From: CAIWHR01 sp963708855
GTDB taxonomy: Bacteria > Pseudomonadota > Gammaproteobacteria > Burkholderiales > Casimicrobiaceae
Direction of reading: 5' to 3'
NCBI GenBank assembly: GCA_963708855.1
Contig: CAVPUM010000018.1
Coordinates: 17,901-81,900 of the forward strand
Length of the DNA: 64,000 nt
Shown piece after piece: positions 37,357 through 48,537 of this stretch. The translations under genes and the position numbers were made by a program. The notes under the pieces were generated by a model that saw only the letters and a list, made by a program, of their open reading frames with translations, was not told the DNA's origin and ran no database searches. Numbering within the stretch: position 1 is the stretch's first letter; the number at the start of each line of letters is the position of its first letter.

Positions 37357-37815
37357 ATGAACGCCAATGCAACCATCCTCGTCGTGGACGATGAAGAAGT
37401 GGTGCGCCGCGGTTTTCAGCGAGTGCTCGCGAGTGGAAGCTGCCACGTCGAAACCGTGGGCACCGGCGAGCAGGCGCTCCAGGCGATGGAAGAGCGTCCT
37501 TACGACATCGTTCTCCTGGACCTGCGCATGCCCGGCATCGATGGCATGTCCGTATTGAAGACGATGAAGACGCGATGGCCGGAGAACGAAGTGATCGTGA
37601 TCACCGGATATCCATCGGTCGACACCGCCAAGGAGGCGATCCGCCTTGGCGCCTGCGACTACCTCGCCAAGCCGCTTGCTCCCGGTGAAGTGATCGAGGC
37701 TGCCAACAACGCGATCGAGAGGAAACATTGGACGCTGCGGCGCGAAGCAGAGGGCGCCCGGCAGGTCAACGGTTCGAATGGCGGCGCCGCACGGCTGCCG
37801 CGCAATGCAAGCTGA
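37357..37815 (+). CDS. Response regulator, receiver domain only
   Basis: 152 residues, nearly all one CheY-like receiver. The acid pocket is in VVDDEE (residues 9-14), phospho-acceptor Asp55 in VLLDLRMPG, Thr83 in VITGYP and Lys105 in YLAKP. The last 40 residues form a charged, glycine/asparagine-rich tail with no DNA-binding domain. It is probably an intermediate or sink in a phosphorelay. GAGGAG precedes the ATG, and it is transcribed from the sigma-54 promoter. Confidence 0.9.
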   Translation: MNANATILVVDDEEVVRRGFQRVLASGSCHVETVGTGEQALQAMEERPYDIVLLDLRMPGIDGMSVLKTMKTRWPENEVIVITGYPSVDTAKEAIRLGACDYLAKPLAPGEVIEAANNAIERKHWTLRREAEGARQVNGSNGGAARLPRNAS

Positions 37816-37829
37816 GTAATGGAGAAATC

Positions 37830-38585
37830 ATGAACACGCTACGAAAAATTCTGATCGTCGACGACGACCCAGTGGTCGGCAAGAGTTTCGACCGGGTGCT
37901 TTCCGGTCGGGGATACGTCGTGGTCACGGCAAGCGATGGCCCTGAGGCGCTGCGCAAGATCGCGGCCGAGAAGTATGACGCGGTCTTTACCGACATCAGG
38001 ATGCCCGGCATGGACGGCATCGCTGTTGCCGAGCAGATCAAGAGCCGGCAGCCCTGGCTTCCGGTCGTGATCGTGAGCGGTTACGCCACGGCCGAGAACG
38101 AAGCGCGTGCCAGGGCGGCCGGAGTGTCTGCCGTCTTGCACAAGCCCCTCTCGCCGGAGATGATCGAGAACGGCGCCCGTGAAGCGCTCCTGGAGAAGGA
38201 TGCTGTCGCGGCACCGGTGACGAACGATTCGCCGCTGGCCGAAGCGCCGTCGACGACCGTCGGGACGTTGCCCGCGGCCGGACGGGACCTGGGTGCCCTG
38301 AAGACACTCGGACTCGTCGTCGGGGCGCCGCTGCTGGGCCTCGCCTATGTGGTGGTGCTGCCGTTCGTCGGCCTGGCGGCGCTGATCGCGCTTCCGCTCT
38401 GGTACGGCGGCAAAGCGCTGTGGAAGCGTGCCGGCCCGATGAAGACCTGGATCAGGAACGTCGCACTGCTCTTCGCCGCGCCGTTCCTGGGGCTCGCCTA
38501 TGTGATCGCCCTGCCGTTCGTAGGCATGGGAATGCTCGCCTGGATGGGCGTGAAGGCGGCCCTGAAGCGCGCCCACGCCGGCTAA
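37830..38585 (+). CDS. Receiver domain fused to a duplicated hydrophobic membrane domain
   Basis: 251 residues. Residues 1-122 are a CheY-like receiver with phospho-acceptor Asp55 (VFTDIRMPG), Ser83 and Lys105. A 35-residue linker follows. Two hydrophobic segments (about 158-191 and 210-240) then carry a repeated 16-residue motif, APLLGLAYVVVLPFVG at 166-181 and APFLGLAYVIALPFVG at 217-232, with 13 of 16 positions identical. Each is followed by a lysine-rich stretch (GGKALWKRAG, VKAALKRA). A membrane-bound receiver without a DNA-binding or enzymatic output is unusual. It lies 14 bases after the first receiver gene. Confidence 0.85.
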   Translation: MNTLRKILIVDDDPVVGKSFDRVLSGRGYVVVTASDGPEALRKIAAEKYDAVFTDIRMPGMDGIAVAEQIKSRQPWLPVVIVSGYATAENEARARAAGVSAVLHKPLSPEMIENGAREALLEKDAVAAPVTNDSPLAEAPSTTVGTLPAAGRDLGALKTLGLVVGAPLLGLAYVVVLPFVGLAALIALPLWYGGKALWKRAGPMKTWIRNVALLFAAPFLGLAYVIALPFVGMGMLAWMGVKAALKRAHAG

Positions 38586-38750
38586 CCTGGCCACCCCGCG
38601 ACGTCGACGCGGATAGCCGACGTCGCCCGGCGCGGCGGTCTTCATTGCGGTACCGGGTGGACCGCGGCGCCGTGTGGGGGTTACGCTCGAGGGCCGGGAC
38701 GCGGGAAAATGACAGATGCGTAGCACAGTGCCAAGCGGGGAGCAGGTAAC

Positions 38751-39879
38751 GTGAAACAGGTGGCTGCAGGCCGGCAACTGATCGTTGCCGTTATCGCTGC
38801 GTTGCTGGGGCTGGAACCGGCAATGGGCGCGGTCGACGCTGGCACCGTAACGCCAGGCGTGTCGGATGCCGACAAGGTCTGCATCGCATGCCACAGCGCG
38901 GAAGGGTCGAGCAAGAAGCTGGCGAACGGCGACACGTTGTCGTTGGCAATCGACGGCGCGGCGTTTGCCCGTTCCGTTCACGGGCCGATAAGCTGCGCGG
39001 GCTGTCATGCGCAGGCCGCCGCGCCGGATCACCCCGGCAACGTGAAGAGCTTCGACAGCGCACGGCAATACGCGCTGGCGCAGTCCGAGGCCTGCCGTGC
39101 CTGCCATGGTCCCGTGTTCGAGCGATTCGACCGCAGCGTCCATGCGCTTCGGGTGCGCGAAGGCAAGACCGCAGCGCCGATCTGCGGGGATTGCCATCCG
39201 CCGCACGCGGTCGTGCCGGCGTCGGTGCAGGGCGGCCCGAAGGACTCCTGCCTGGCGTGCCACGCCGCCGCCGCGAAGCTGCACGACGAATGGCTGCCGA
39301 ATGCGGAGAATCATCTGCGCGCCGTGAGCTGCTCGGCCTGCCACGCGCCCGGCGCCTTGCCGCGCGTGGACCTGCAGCTCCAGAGGGGAACGCAGCCGAT
39401 GAGCGATGCGGACGGAGCGGTGCAGTTCGGGCGACGCGCCCGCGCCGCCGACGCCAATGCCGACGGCCTCGATGCGAACGAGCTCCGCACGCTGCTCGCC
39501 GATCTCGAGCGCGGCGGCGAGAAGGTCTCGTTGCGCGGTCGAATCGAGCTGCGCTCCGGGGTGGAAGCGCATGAGCTGCCGGACAAGGCGCTGGCGATCA
39601 GGGATTGCGCCAGATGCCATGACGCGAAGCGCGGCGCCGTTCCAGAACGTCACGGTCTCGGTTCTGGACGCGAGCGGCAGACCCGTGCGCTACGACGCCC
39701 ACAAGGAAATCCTGAACTCGGCGACCACCTGGGACGCGCTGCGCGGTTTCTACGCGATCGGCGGGACGCGCTTCAAGCTGCTGGACATCGTGCTGGCCGT
39801 CGGCCTGGTCGGCGGCCTCGCGGTGCCGGCCCTGCACTCGCCGTGCGGCGACGGTTTCGCCGCGCACCCGGCCAGATGA
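38751..39879 (+). CDS. Membrane-anchored multihaem cytochrome c (one frameshift)
   Basis: A GTG start gives a signal peptide (LIVAVIAALLGLEPAMGA). Haem motifs follow: CIACH44-48, CAGCH82-86, CRACH115-119, CGDCH145-149, CLACH167-171, CSACH194-198, and CARCH near residue 285. Between the last two is an EF-hand-like stretch, DANADGLDANEL. The frame breaks near 39630, just after CARCHDAK; the next frame gives APFQNVTVSVLDASGRPV and a terminal membrane helix (LLDIVLAVGLVGGLAVPAL). Seven haems and a C-terminal anchor fit an electron carrier between membrane and periplasm. The next gene encodes its likely cytochrome b partner. Confidence 0.85.
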
Positions 39880-39891
39880 TGGCGGACGCGA

Positions 39892-40560
39892 ATGACACGC
39901 ATCTATGTTCACCCCCTTCCGGTCCGGCTCTGGCACTGGATCAACGCGGTCGGTTTCGTCGTGCTGATCGTCACCGGGCTGCAGATCCGGTACGGCGTGC
40001 TGGCGGGAATGTCCTTCAAGACCATCGTCGACGTGCACAACGTGACCGGGTTCGTATTGATCGCCGACTATTTCCTCTGGTTGGGGTTCTACCTGCTGTC
40101 GGACAAGATCACCGTCTACCAGCCGGATTTCAACCCGACCCGGCATTTCCGCAACGTGATGCGGCAGCTCGGCTACTACGGCTACGGGATCTTCAAGGGG
40201 CATCCCAATCCGCACCACGTGAGCGCCTACCGCAAGTTCAATGCGCTGCAGGCCATGACCTATCAGGTCGTCATGATGGTGCTCGTGCCGCTGCAGTTCT
40301 ACACGGGGCTGGTGCTGTGGGACCTGCAGCGGTTCGCAGGTACCGTCGAGCTGCTGGGTGGCGCGCGCGTCGTCGACACCATCCACGTCGGGCTGTTCAT
40401 CGCGTTCATCGTCTTCATCCTGGTGCACGTCTACCTGACGACGCTGGGCCGGACGGCGAGCGAGCACGTGAAGGCCATGTTCACCGGCTACGAGGAGGTG
40501 GAAGACACGCCGGACGTCGCTTCGGGTCGAGCGGGCACACGGCCTGTCGAGCCGCGGTAA
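39892..40560 (+). CDS. Cytochrome b561-type membrane subunit
   Basis: 222 residues with four membrane helices. Probable haem b ligands are His in VHPLPVRLWHWINA, DVHNVTGF and DTIHVGLF, plus His in FILVHVYL. It matches the cytochrome b subunits of formate dehydrogenase, Ni-Fe hydrogenase and thiosulfate reductase (PhsC-like). It probably exchanges electrons between quinone and the multihaem cytochrome encoded just upstream. It ends convergent with the NtrC-type regulator gene. Confidence 0.88.
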   Translation: MTRIYVHPLPVRLWHWINAVGFVVLIVTGLQIRYGVLAGMSFKTIVDVHNVTGFVLIADYFLWLGFYLLSDKITVYQPDFNPTRHFRNVMRQLGYYGYGIFKGHPNPHHVSAYRKFNALQAMTYQVVMMVLVPLQFYTGLVLWDLQRFAGTVELLGGARVVDTIHVGLFIAFIVFILVHVYLTTLGRTASEHVKAMFTGYEEVEDTPDVASGRAGTRPVEPR

Positions 40561-40643
40561 GCCGCGATCGATTGTCGGCGTCGCGGTCGAGGCGCAGTTC
40601 GGGGCGCCGGGTCCCCGCGTTGCCGCGGTCTGCCGTCGGCGCT

Positions 40644-42086
<1,443 letters not shown>

Positions 42087-42120
42087 TCGCTGGCGCTCGC
42101 GCCCTGGGACGCCCGGCGGC

Positions 42121-43855
42121 TCATCGTTGCCGCTGTGGCTGTCGCCGCGGCGACGCCGCGATCGGCAGATACACGCGGAACGTCGATCCCTTGCCGACCG
42201 TGCTCTCCACCTTGATGGTCCCGCCGTGCGCCTCCACGATCCCATGGCTGACCGAGAGGCCGAGCCCGGTGCCCTTGCCGACGCCCTTCGACGTGAAGAA
42301 CGGATCGAAGATGCGCTGCAGGTCCTGTTCCGGAATGCCGCAGCCGGTATCGATGATCGAGATCTCGACCATCTCGCCGGGCTCGGCGCCGGGATCCGTC
42401 GCTGCGGGCGCGGGGCAGCGCCGGCTGCGGATGGCGATGCTGCCGCCGCGCTCCGTCGCGTGCTGCGCGTTCACCAGCATGTTCATGACGACCTGCTTCA
42501 TCTGATCCTCGTCGACCCAGACGCACGGCAGATCGGGATCGAGGTCGATCTCGATGGCCGTGTCGTGCAGATGGGCCGCGCGGTCGATGAAGCGCACGAC
42601 ATCCTGGATCGTCGCGTTCAGGTCGGTGAACTTCATTTCCGGCGTCTTCCGGCGGGCGAAGTCGAGCAGCCGACGAATGATGCTGGCGCAGCGCTTGGTC
42701 TCGCGAATGACGAGGTCCATGTCTTCGGCTTCGGCGGAGCCGTCCGGCATCTTCTGGCGGACGAGGTGCGAGAACGTGAGCACGCCCGTCAGCGGATTGT
42801 TGATCTCGTGCGCAACGCCGGAGGCGAGCAGCCCGACCGCGGCGAGCTTTTCGCGCTGGGCGGCCTCGGCCTCGGCTGCGCGCAACTGCAGCGTGCGCTC
42901 CTTGACCTTCTGCTCCAGCGTGCTTGCCGATTCGCGCAGTTGCATCTGCGACTCCCGCAGTGCCGTCGTCATGGTGTTGAAGGAGCCCGCCACCTGGCCG
43001 AACTCGTCGCGGCTGCGCACCGGAATCGCCTGGTCCAGATTGCCGGAGGCAAGCCTCCGGGCTCCGGTTTCGAGGTCGCGCAGGGGCGCGTAGACGAGTC
43101 GATGGACGAGCACGCCGACGCAGGCCGCGGCCAGCAGCACGAATGCGAGCGAGATTTCCGCGATCCGCATGGCGCTGGAGCGGATCTTCCGGTCGATCGC
43201 CTCGAGCGAGTAGACGATGTCGACCACGCCGAGAACCGGCTGCTGCGAAACGTGCACGTGGCAGCCGGCGGCCTCGCAGGAGGGTTCGTTGTGTATGACC
43301 TGCATTATTCCCACCATGCGCCTGCCGTCCGCCTTTCGAGGAAGATGCGCGCCCGTTCGCGTGTCGCCGAACCGTTCGCGCGGCGGTTCGGTCTGGTGAC
43401 AGGAGATGCACCCCTCCGCCTTGCGGTCGACCACGAGGCCGACCTCGGGGCCATACGTGGAGTCGATCACCGTGCCATTCTTGCTGAAGATGCGGACGCG
43501 GTCGATATTCGGGTCGCGCGCCACGTCCGCAATGATCCTGTGCACGTAGTAGGGCTGGTTCTGGAGCATCATGAAATTCGTGCTGCGTATGATCGCGTCC
43601 GAGAGTTGCATGACGTGGGCAACCGCGGTGTCGAGCAGGTCCTCCCGCTGCTGCCTGATCATCAGCACGGTGTACAGGGCAAGCACCACCGCGAGGCCGA
43701 CGGCGAGGTACATGGCGATCTTGAACTTGAGGGTTCTTCGGCAACGTGCGCAGACGCGACGCGCTGCGCCGCCATCCGCGCGGCGAATGCCCGCCCTCGT
43801 CGCCCGCCGGGTTCGGCGCACCCGAAACGCCCTCGGCCTTTGAACCTGAACTCAT
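42121..43855 (-). CDS. Sensor histidine kinase with haem c motifs in its sensor domain (one frameshift)
   Basis: From an in-frame GTG at 43821 the protein reads: helix 1 (about 33-55), a periplasmic domain (56-217), helix 2 (222-243), HAMP, a coiled coil, HisKA with His338 in SGVAHEINNP, and an HATPase domain with DTGCGIPEQD and GKGTGLGLSVSHGIV. The periplasmic domain holds CISCH138-142 and C182-x4-C187-H188, both haem c attachment motifs. An ATG at 43855 (MSSGSKAEGVSG) is a more natural start but needs one indel between 43735 and 43840. It pairs with the NtrC-type regulator. It may sense redox state, NO or nitrite. Confidence 0.87.
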
Positions 43856-44216
43856 GCTCAGGCGCCCCCAGGGCCCACAGTGAATCGGATCGCCGTCATC
43901 GTGTTCCGGACGAGGCCAAGGTGCAGGCGCATGGAGTCCGCACTTCCGGTTCCGACGCGCGGCGTCGGGCGGCGTCGCGGCCAGGAGCCATGGGCACAGC
44001 GACGAGGAGCTATCCGCCAATGATTGCGGGACATTTTGCCGCGCCAACTCCCGCTGTTTCGTCACTGACGCCCGGCCGCGACCGCACCGCCGCCGTGGAA
44101 CAGGCTCAATGCTAGGCGCCCGCCCGCCGATCCCTGTTGATCCTGGTCAAGAGGACGGCCGCGTTGAAGACGCCGCGTGGTCGTGGTGGCCGCGGTCAGC
44201 GGCGGGGCCGGTCGGG
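43856..44216. other. Intergenic region between ccmI and the sensor kinase
   Basis: 361 bases with no convincing coding sequence. It contains an FNR-like palindrome (44137-44150) just after the ccmI stop. No terminator for ccmI and no sigma-54 promoter for the kinase were found, so read-through from the ccm operon into the kinase gene is possible. Confidence 0.5.
44137..44150. promoter_or_regulatory. Possible FNR/ANR site upstream of the sensor kinase
   Basis: TTGATCCTGGTCAA differs from TTGAT-N4-ATCAA at one position. It lies about 280 bases before the kinase start, rather far for a simple promoter. Confidence 0.4.
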
Positions 44217-45523
44217 TCAGGGCAGCGCGCGGTCGATGACGATCGAAAGGTTCGTCGCCCCGATCTTCACGGCGGGAGACAACCCTTCGAAGTCGCCGCT
44301 CTGTGGCGCTGCGCTGCCCGATTTCGACACGCGCGCGCCAATGACGATGGACGGGAAGTTCGACATCGCGAAGTTCGGCGCCATTGCCATCGAGTCGTCG
44401 AGGCTGAAAGGAATGGGCAGGTCCTTCACCTGCTTCCTGATGATCGCGAGCGGCATCTTCGGTCCTTCGGCCGCGCGAGCGAAGATGTACACGGTGTCCG
44501 TGGGCGCCACCTTCGCCGCCAGCGCCGGTGCGAGACTCACGGTGCCGGCGATGGCCGCACCGGACAATGCGGACGATTGCGGGCCGGAGCCGGAGCCGGG
44601 CTCGACGGTCCCTTTGCCGCGCCGCCGACGGGCGCAGCCGCGAGCGCCTGACTGCCGGGGGTCGCACCCGCCTTGAGCCCGCCCAGCTCGCGTGCCTCGG
44701 CGATGCTGGCATCGATGGATCCCGCGATCGGCGAATCCGGCGGGACCGTCTTCTTCATCCGCTCCCAGTAATCGACTGCCTGCCGGTAATCCTTGCGGTT
44801 GAACGCCGCGGTGCCCGCGAGCGCGAGCGCCTTCCAGTGCGTCGGATCGGCCTTGAGCGCGCGCTCGATCAGTTCGAGCGACTTGCCGCGCAAGCCGCCC
44901 TCGGCGGCGCCGACGGAGTCGGCGTAATCGGCAAGGAGATCGGCGTTGTCCGGCAGCGAGCGCCACGGCGCGATCGAACGCGCGGGCCGCGTCGGCATGT
45001 CGGTTCATCGCATAGTAGGTGCGGGCGAGCATCACCCAGCCGTCGACGTTGCCCGGCTCCTTCTCCAGCTTGGCCGCGAGATTCGCCGCCATGGCCTCGA
45101 CTTGCTGCGGGGTCACCTCGTGGTCGGCGCCGGCCTTGGCGCTGCGCGCGGCCATCGGCGTGAACGCGTCGTGGTTGCCCAGCGTGACGTACAGCAGGAG
45201 CGCCGCAATCGGGATCGCGCTGCCCAGGATCGCCGCGGTCCACGCCGCCGACTGCGTCGGCACGCTTGCGTGCCTCGCGGGATCGCCTGCGACTCCTCGA
45301 GCACCCGCTGCTCGAGCTCGCGCTTCGCCTGGTCGTACTGGTCGCGCGGCATCGTGCCGGTGGCAAGGTCGGCGTCCAGCTCGCGGAGCTGGTCGCGCAG
45401 GAGCGCGACGTTGGAGGCTTCGCGCGCCACGCCGCCGGGCCTGCCGCGCTTCAGCAGGGGCACGAGGACGCACGCGAGGGCTGCCGCGACCATCGCGGCG
45501 GCAATGAGCACGAATGTGATCAC
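44217..45523 (-). CDS. ccmI: Cytochrome c maturation protein CcmI (three frameshifts)
   Basis: A GTG start overlaps the ccmH stop. Two N-terminal helices flank LRDQLRELDADLATGTMPRDQY, the CcmI-1 domain. A TPR region follows (DGWVMLARTYYAMNRHADAA, ADPTHWKALALAGTAAF). The C-terminal domain ends SPAVKIGATNLSIVIDRALP. Frames change near 45280, 44960 and 44595. It delivers apocytochrome to the haem-ligation complex. It is the last gene of the ccm operon. The TPR plus C-terminal extension makes it longer than the paralogue at 34097-34981. Confidence 0.87.
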
Positions 45524-46004
45524 GAGAGATCTTTCCCTTTGTCGCCGGCCAGGAGCCGCGCGGCGCGCTCGTGCTCCTCGGCGGTGAGCGGAGGCGACTC
45601 GGCCTCGGCCGCGGCGCGCGCGCAGCACGCGGGCGAGTCCGAAGACGCCGAGCCAGCAGCAGCAGCGCCGGCCCTGCCCAGAGCAGCACCGTCGTGGCCT
45701 TGACGGGCGGCTGGTAGAGGACGAAGTCGCCATAGCGCGCCACCATGTAGTCGACGATCTCGTCGTCGCTCCTGCCGGCGGCGATCTGCTCGTGCACCTG
45801 CCGGCGCAGGTCCTGCGCGAGCTCGGCGTTGGAATCGGCGATCGTCTGGTTCTGGCAGACGAGGCAACGGAGCTTTTCGGACAGCTTGACCGCGCGCGAC
45901 GCGGCCACCGAGTCCTTCTCGGTCGGCACCGCGTCGGCAGCGAACACGATCAGCGGGGACAGCGCAACCGCCGCGATCAGCAACAGGAGGGCGAAGCGCT
46001 TCAT
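45520..46004 (-). CDS. ccmH: Cytochrome c maturation protein CcmH (two frameshifts)
   Basis: A signal peptide (MKRFALLLLIAAVALSPLIV) is followed by the thiol motif LRCLVCQNQTIADSNAELA, which reduces the apocytochrome CxxCH, and VHEQIAAGRSDDEIVDYMVA. A membrane helix (LLWAGPALLLL) comes next. The frame changes near 45660 and 45620, after which HERAARLLAGDKGKDLS ends the protein. The start overlaps the ccmG stop. Confidence 0.9.
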
Positions 46005-46531
46005 GATTTCTGCAGCTCGCGGACCAATGGCAGGATCTTCTTCTCGAGCGCCTCGGCGGTGATCGGCCCGATCTGCTTGTAGCGGATCATGCCCGCCTTG
46101 TCGACGACGAACGTCTCCGGCACGCCGTAGACGCCCCAGTCGATCCCGACGCGTCCGTCGCGGTCGACGACCGACACGTTGTAGGGATCGCCGTACTGCG
46201 CGAGCCAGCGCTTGCCGGCGACGGACTCGTCCTTGTAGTTGAGCCCGACGATCGGGACCAGCTTCGCCTTGCCGAGCTCGACCAGCAGCGGATGCTCCTC
46301 GCGGCACGACACGCACCACGAAGCCCAGACGTTCAGCAGCCAGACCTGCCCCTTGAGGTCGGCGGGACCGAGCGTCTTCGCGGGTTCGTGCAGCTGGGCG
46401 AGGACGAACGACGGCGCGGGCTTGCCGATCAGCGGCGACGGGACTTCGCGCGGATCCCGCCACAATCCGACCAGCAGGAACGCGCAGAGGACGAGGAAGA
46501 CGGCGAGCGGGATCAGCAGTTTCTTGCTCAT
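46001..46531 (-). CDS. ccmG: Thiol:disulfide interchange protein CcmG (DsbE)
   Basis: 176 residues. A membrane anchor (LLIPLAVFLVLCAFLLVGL) is followed by a thioredoxin fold with active site WASWCVSCREEHP and the cis-proline region GVYGVPETFVVD. It keeps CcmH and apocytochrome thiols reduced in the periplasm. Intact, between ccmF and ccmH, with an ATGA overlap to ccmH. Confidence 0.95.
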   Translation of the reverse strand: MSKKLLIPLAVFLVLCAFLLVGLWRDPREVPSPLIGKPAPSFVLAQLHEPAKTLGPADLKGQVWLLNVWASWCVSCREEHPLLVELGKAKLVPIVGLNYKDESVAGKRWLAQYGDPYNVSVVDRDGRVGIDWGVYGVPETFVVDKAGMIRYKQIGPITAEALEKKILPLVRELQKS

Positions 46532-46539
46532 TGGCTCTC

Positions 46540-48537
46540 CTAGCTCCGCGCCGTCGCGCCGCCGGCCACGCTCGCTTCGCGCCGCATCGCGACGCGATAA
46601 CGGCGATCGGACAGCGCGAGCAGTCCGCCCAGCGCCATCAGCAGGCAGCCGCCCCAGATCCAGGTGATGAAGGGCTTGTGGTAGACGCGCACGCTCCACG
46701 CGCCGCCGTCGACCGGCTCGCCGAGCGACACGTACAGGTCGCCCAGCGGCGTGGAGCGGATCGCGGCTTCGGTCATCGGCATGCCGCCCGCGTTGTACAC
46801 GCGCTTTTCCGGGAATTGCGTCGTGACATGCTGACCGTCCCGGCTCACGTCGAAGGCGCCGCGCGCCGCGCGGTAGTTCGGCCCTTTGGTCTCCGTCGTG
46901 CCGTCGAAGCGCAGCGTGAAGCCGCCGACCGTCACCTTGTCGCCGACGCTCATCCGCACGTCGCGCTCGGTCTCGTACCCCTTGACCATGGTCACGCCGA
47001 CGATGAACACCGCGATCCCCAGATGCGCGACGATCATCCCCCAGTAGCTTCTGGGCTGCCGCGCGAGCTGCGCGACGATGCCGCCGCGCACGCCGCGGCC
47101 GCGCTCCCGGATGTTGACGACGGTCGTGGTGACGATCCAGGCCGCGAGCAGCAGGCCGAAGCTCACCAGCGGCTTCCAGCCGCCGGCGGCCAAGGGCAGC
47201 AGCAACGCGGTGACAAGGCTCACGGCGAGCGCCCACTTGAGCCGCTGCCACAGGTCGGGCAGCTTCGCCTCTTTCCACCGCGCGAGCGGGCCGACGCCCA
47301 TCAGGAACACGAGGGGTGTCATCAGCGGCACGAACACGGTGTCGAAGTAGGGCGGGCCGACCGAGATCTTGCCGAGGTTCAGCGCGTCGAGAAACAGCGG
47401 GTACAGCGTGCCGAGCAGCACCGAGCCCGCGGCCGCGATCAGCAGCGACATTGTTCGCGAGCAGCATCGTCTCGCGCGAAACCGACCTCGAAACGGCCGC
47501 CGCCGCCGACCTTGGGCGCGCGCGTCGCGAAGAGCACGAGCGAGCCGCCGATGACCAGCGCGAGGAAGGCGAGGATGAACACGCCGCGGCGGGGATCGGT
47601 CGCGAACGCGTGCACCGACGTGAGCACGCCGGAGCGCACCAGGAAAGTGCCGAGCAGCGAGAGCGAGAACGCGCAGATCGCGAGCAGCACCGTCCACGCC
47701 TTGAACGTCCCGCGCTTCTCCGTGACGGCCAGCGAGTGGATCAGCGCGGTGCCGATGAGCCAGGGCATGAACGACGCGTTCTCGACCGGATCCCAGAACC
47801 ACCAGCCGCCCCAGCCCAGCTCGTAATAGGCCCACCAGCTGCCGAGCATGATGCCGCCGGTGAGGAAGCTCCAGGCGAGCGTCGTCCAGGGGCGCGACCA
47901 GCGCGCCCAGGTGGCGTCCAGCCGGCCGCCGATCAGCGCGGCGATCGCGAACGCGAAGGCGACCGAGAAACCGACGTAGCCCATGTAGAGCAACGGCGGA
48001 TGGAACACCATGCCGGGATCCTGCAGCAGCGGGTTCAGGTCGCGGCCGTCGGCCGCCGGCGGAAACAGCCGGTCGAACGGGTTGGACGTGAGCAGCATGA
48101 ACAGCAGGAAGCCGACCGCGACGAGGCCCATGACGCCCAGCACGCGGGCGACCATCTCGTCCGGCAGGTGGCGGCTCTTCAGCGCGACCGCCGCGGTCCA
48201 CCCGCCGAGCATGAATACCCACAGCAGCATCGAGCCCTCGTGCGAGCCCCAGGACGGCGGCGATCCGGTACTCGAGCGGGAGCTGCGAGTTGGAATTGGT
48301 CGCGACGTTGATGACCGAGAAGTCGTTGGCGATGAACGAGTACACGAGGCAGCCGAACGCGATCGCGATGAACAGGAACTGCCCGGCCGCGAGCGGGCGC
48401 GCGAGCGCCATCCAGGCGGCGATGCCGCGTTGCGCGCCGATGAGCGGCAGCGTGCCCAGCAGCGTCGCGAGCAGCAGCGCGAGGATCAGCGCGAATTGTC
48501 CGAGTTCGGGAATCATCGGTAGCGTCCTTTGCGTCAT
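46540..48537 (-). CDS. ccmF: Haem lyase subunit CcmF (three frameshifts)
   Basis: Large polytopic protein starting MTQRTLPMIPELGQFALILA; a second ATG at 48516 is also possible. The tryptophan-rich haem-binding loop GWGGWWFWDPVENASFMPWL is present, as are MVFHPPLLYMGYVGF and the C-terminal DLYVSLGEPVDGGAWSVR domain. The frame changes near 48249, 47478 and 47452; correction gives about 665 residues, the normal size. It attaches haem to apocytochromes together with CcmH. The start overlaps the ccmE stop. Confidence 0.9.
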   Translation of the reverse strand: MTQRTLPMIPELGQFALILALLLATLLGTLPLIGAQRGIAAWMALARPLAAGQFLFIAIAFGCLVYSFIANDFSVINVATNSNSQLPLEYRIAAVLGLARGLDAAVGIHARRVDRGGRAEEPPPAGRDGRPRAGRHGPRRGRLPAVHAAHVQPVRPAVSAGGRRPRPEPAAAGSRHGVPSAVALHGLRRFLGRLRVRDRRADRRPAGRHLGALVAPLDDARLELPHRRHHARQLVGLLRAGLGRLVVLGSGRERVVHALAHRHRADPLAGRHGEARDVQGVDGAARDLRVLALAARHFPGALRRAHVGARVRDRSPPRRVHPRLPRAGHRRLARALRDARAQGRRRRPFRGRFRARRCCSRTMSLLIAAAGSVLLGTLYPLFLDALNLGKISVGPPYFDTVFVPLMTPLVFLMGVGPLARWKEAKLPDLWQRLKWALAVSLVTALLLPLAAGGWKPLVSFGLLLAAWIVTTTVVNIRERGRGVRGGIVAQLARQPRSYWGMIVAHLGIAVFIVGVTMVKGYETERDVRMSVGDKVTVGGFTLRFDGTTETKGPNYRAARGAFDVSRDGQHVTTQFPEKRVYNAGGMPMTEAAIRSTPLGDLYVSLGEPVDGGAWSVRVYHKPFITWIWGGCLLMALGGLLALSDRRYRVAMRREASVAGGATARS

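Noticed and set aside
36846..37376. Upstream extension of the octahaem reductase reading frame
   Set aside because: The extension has no coding character and crosses the FNR box and sigma-54 promoter; the ATG at 36845 has a ribosome binding site and opens a signal peptide.
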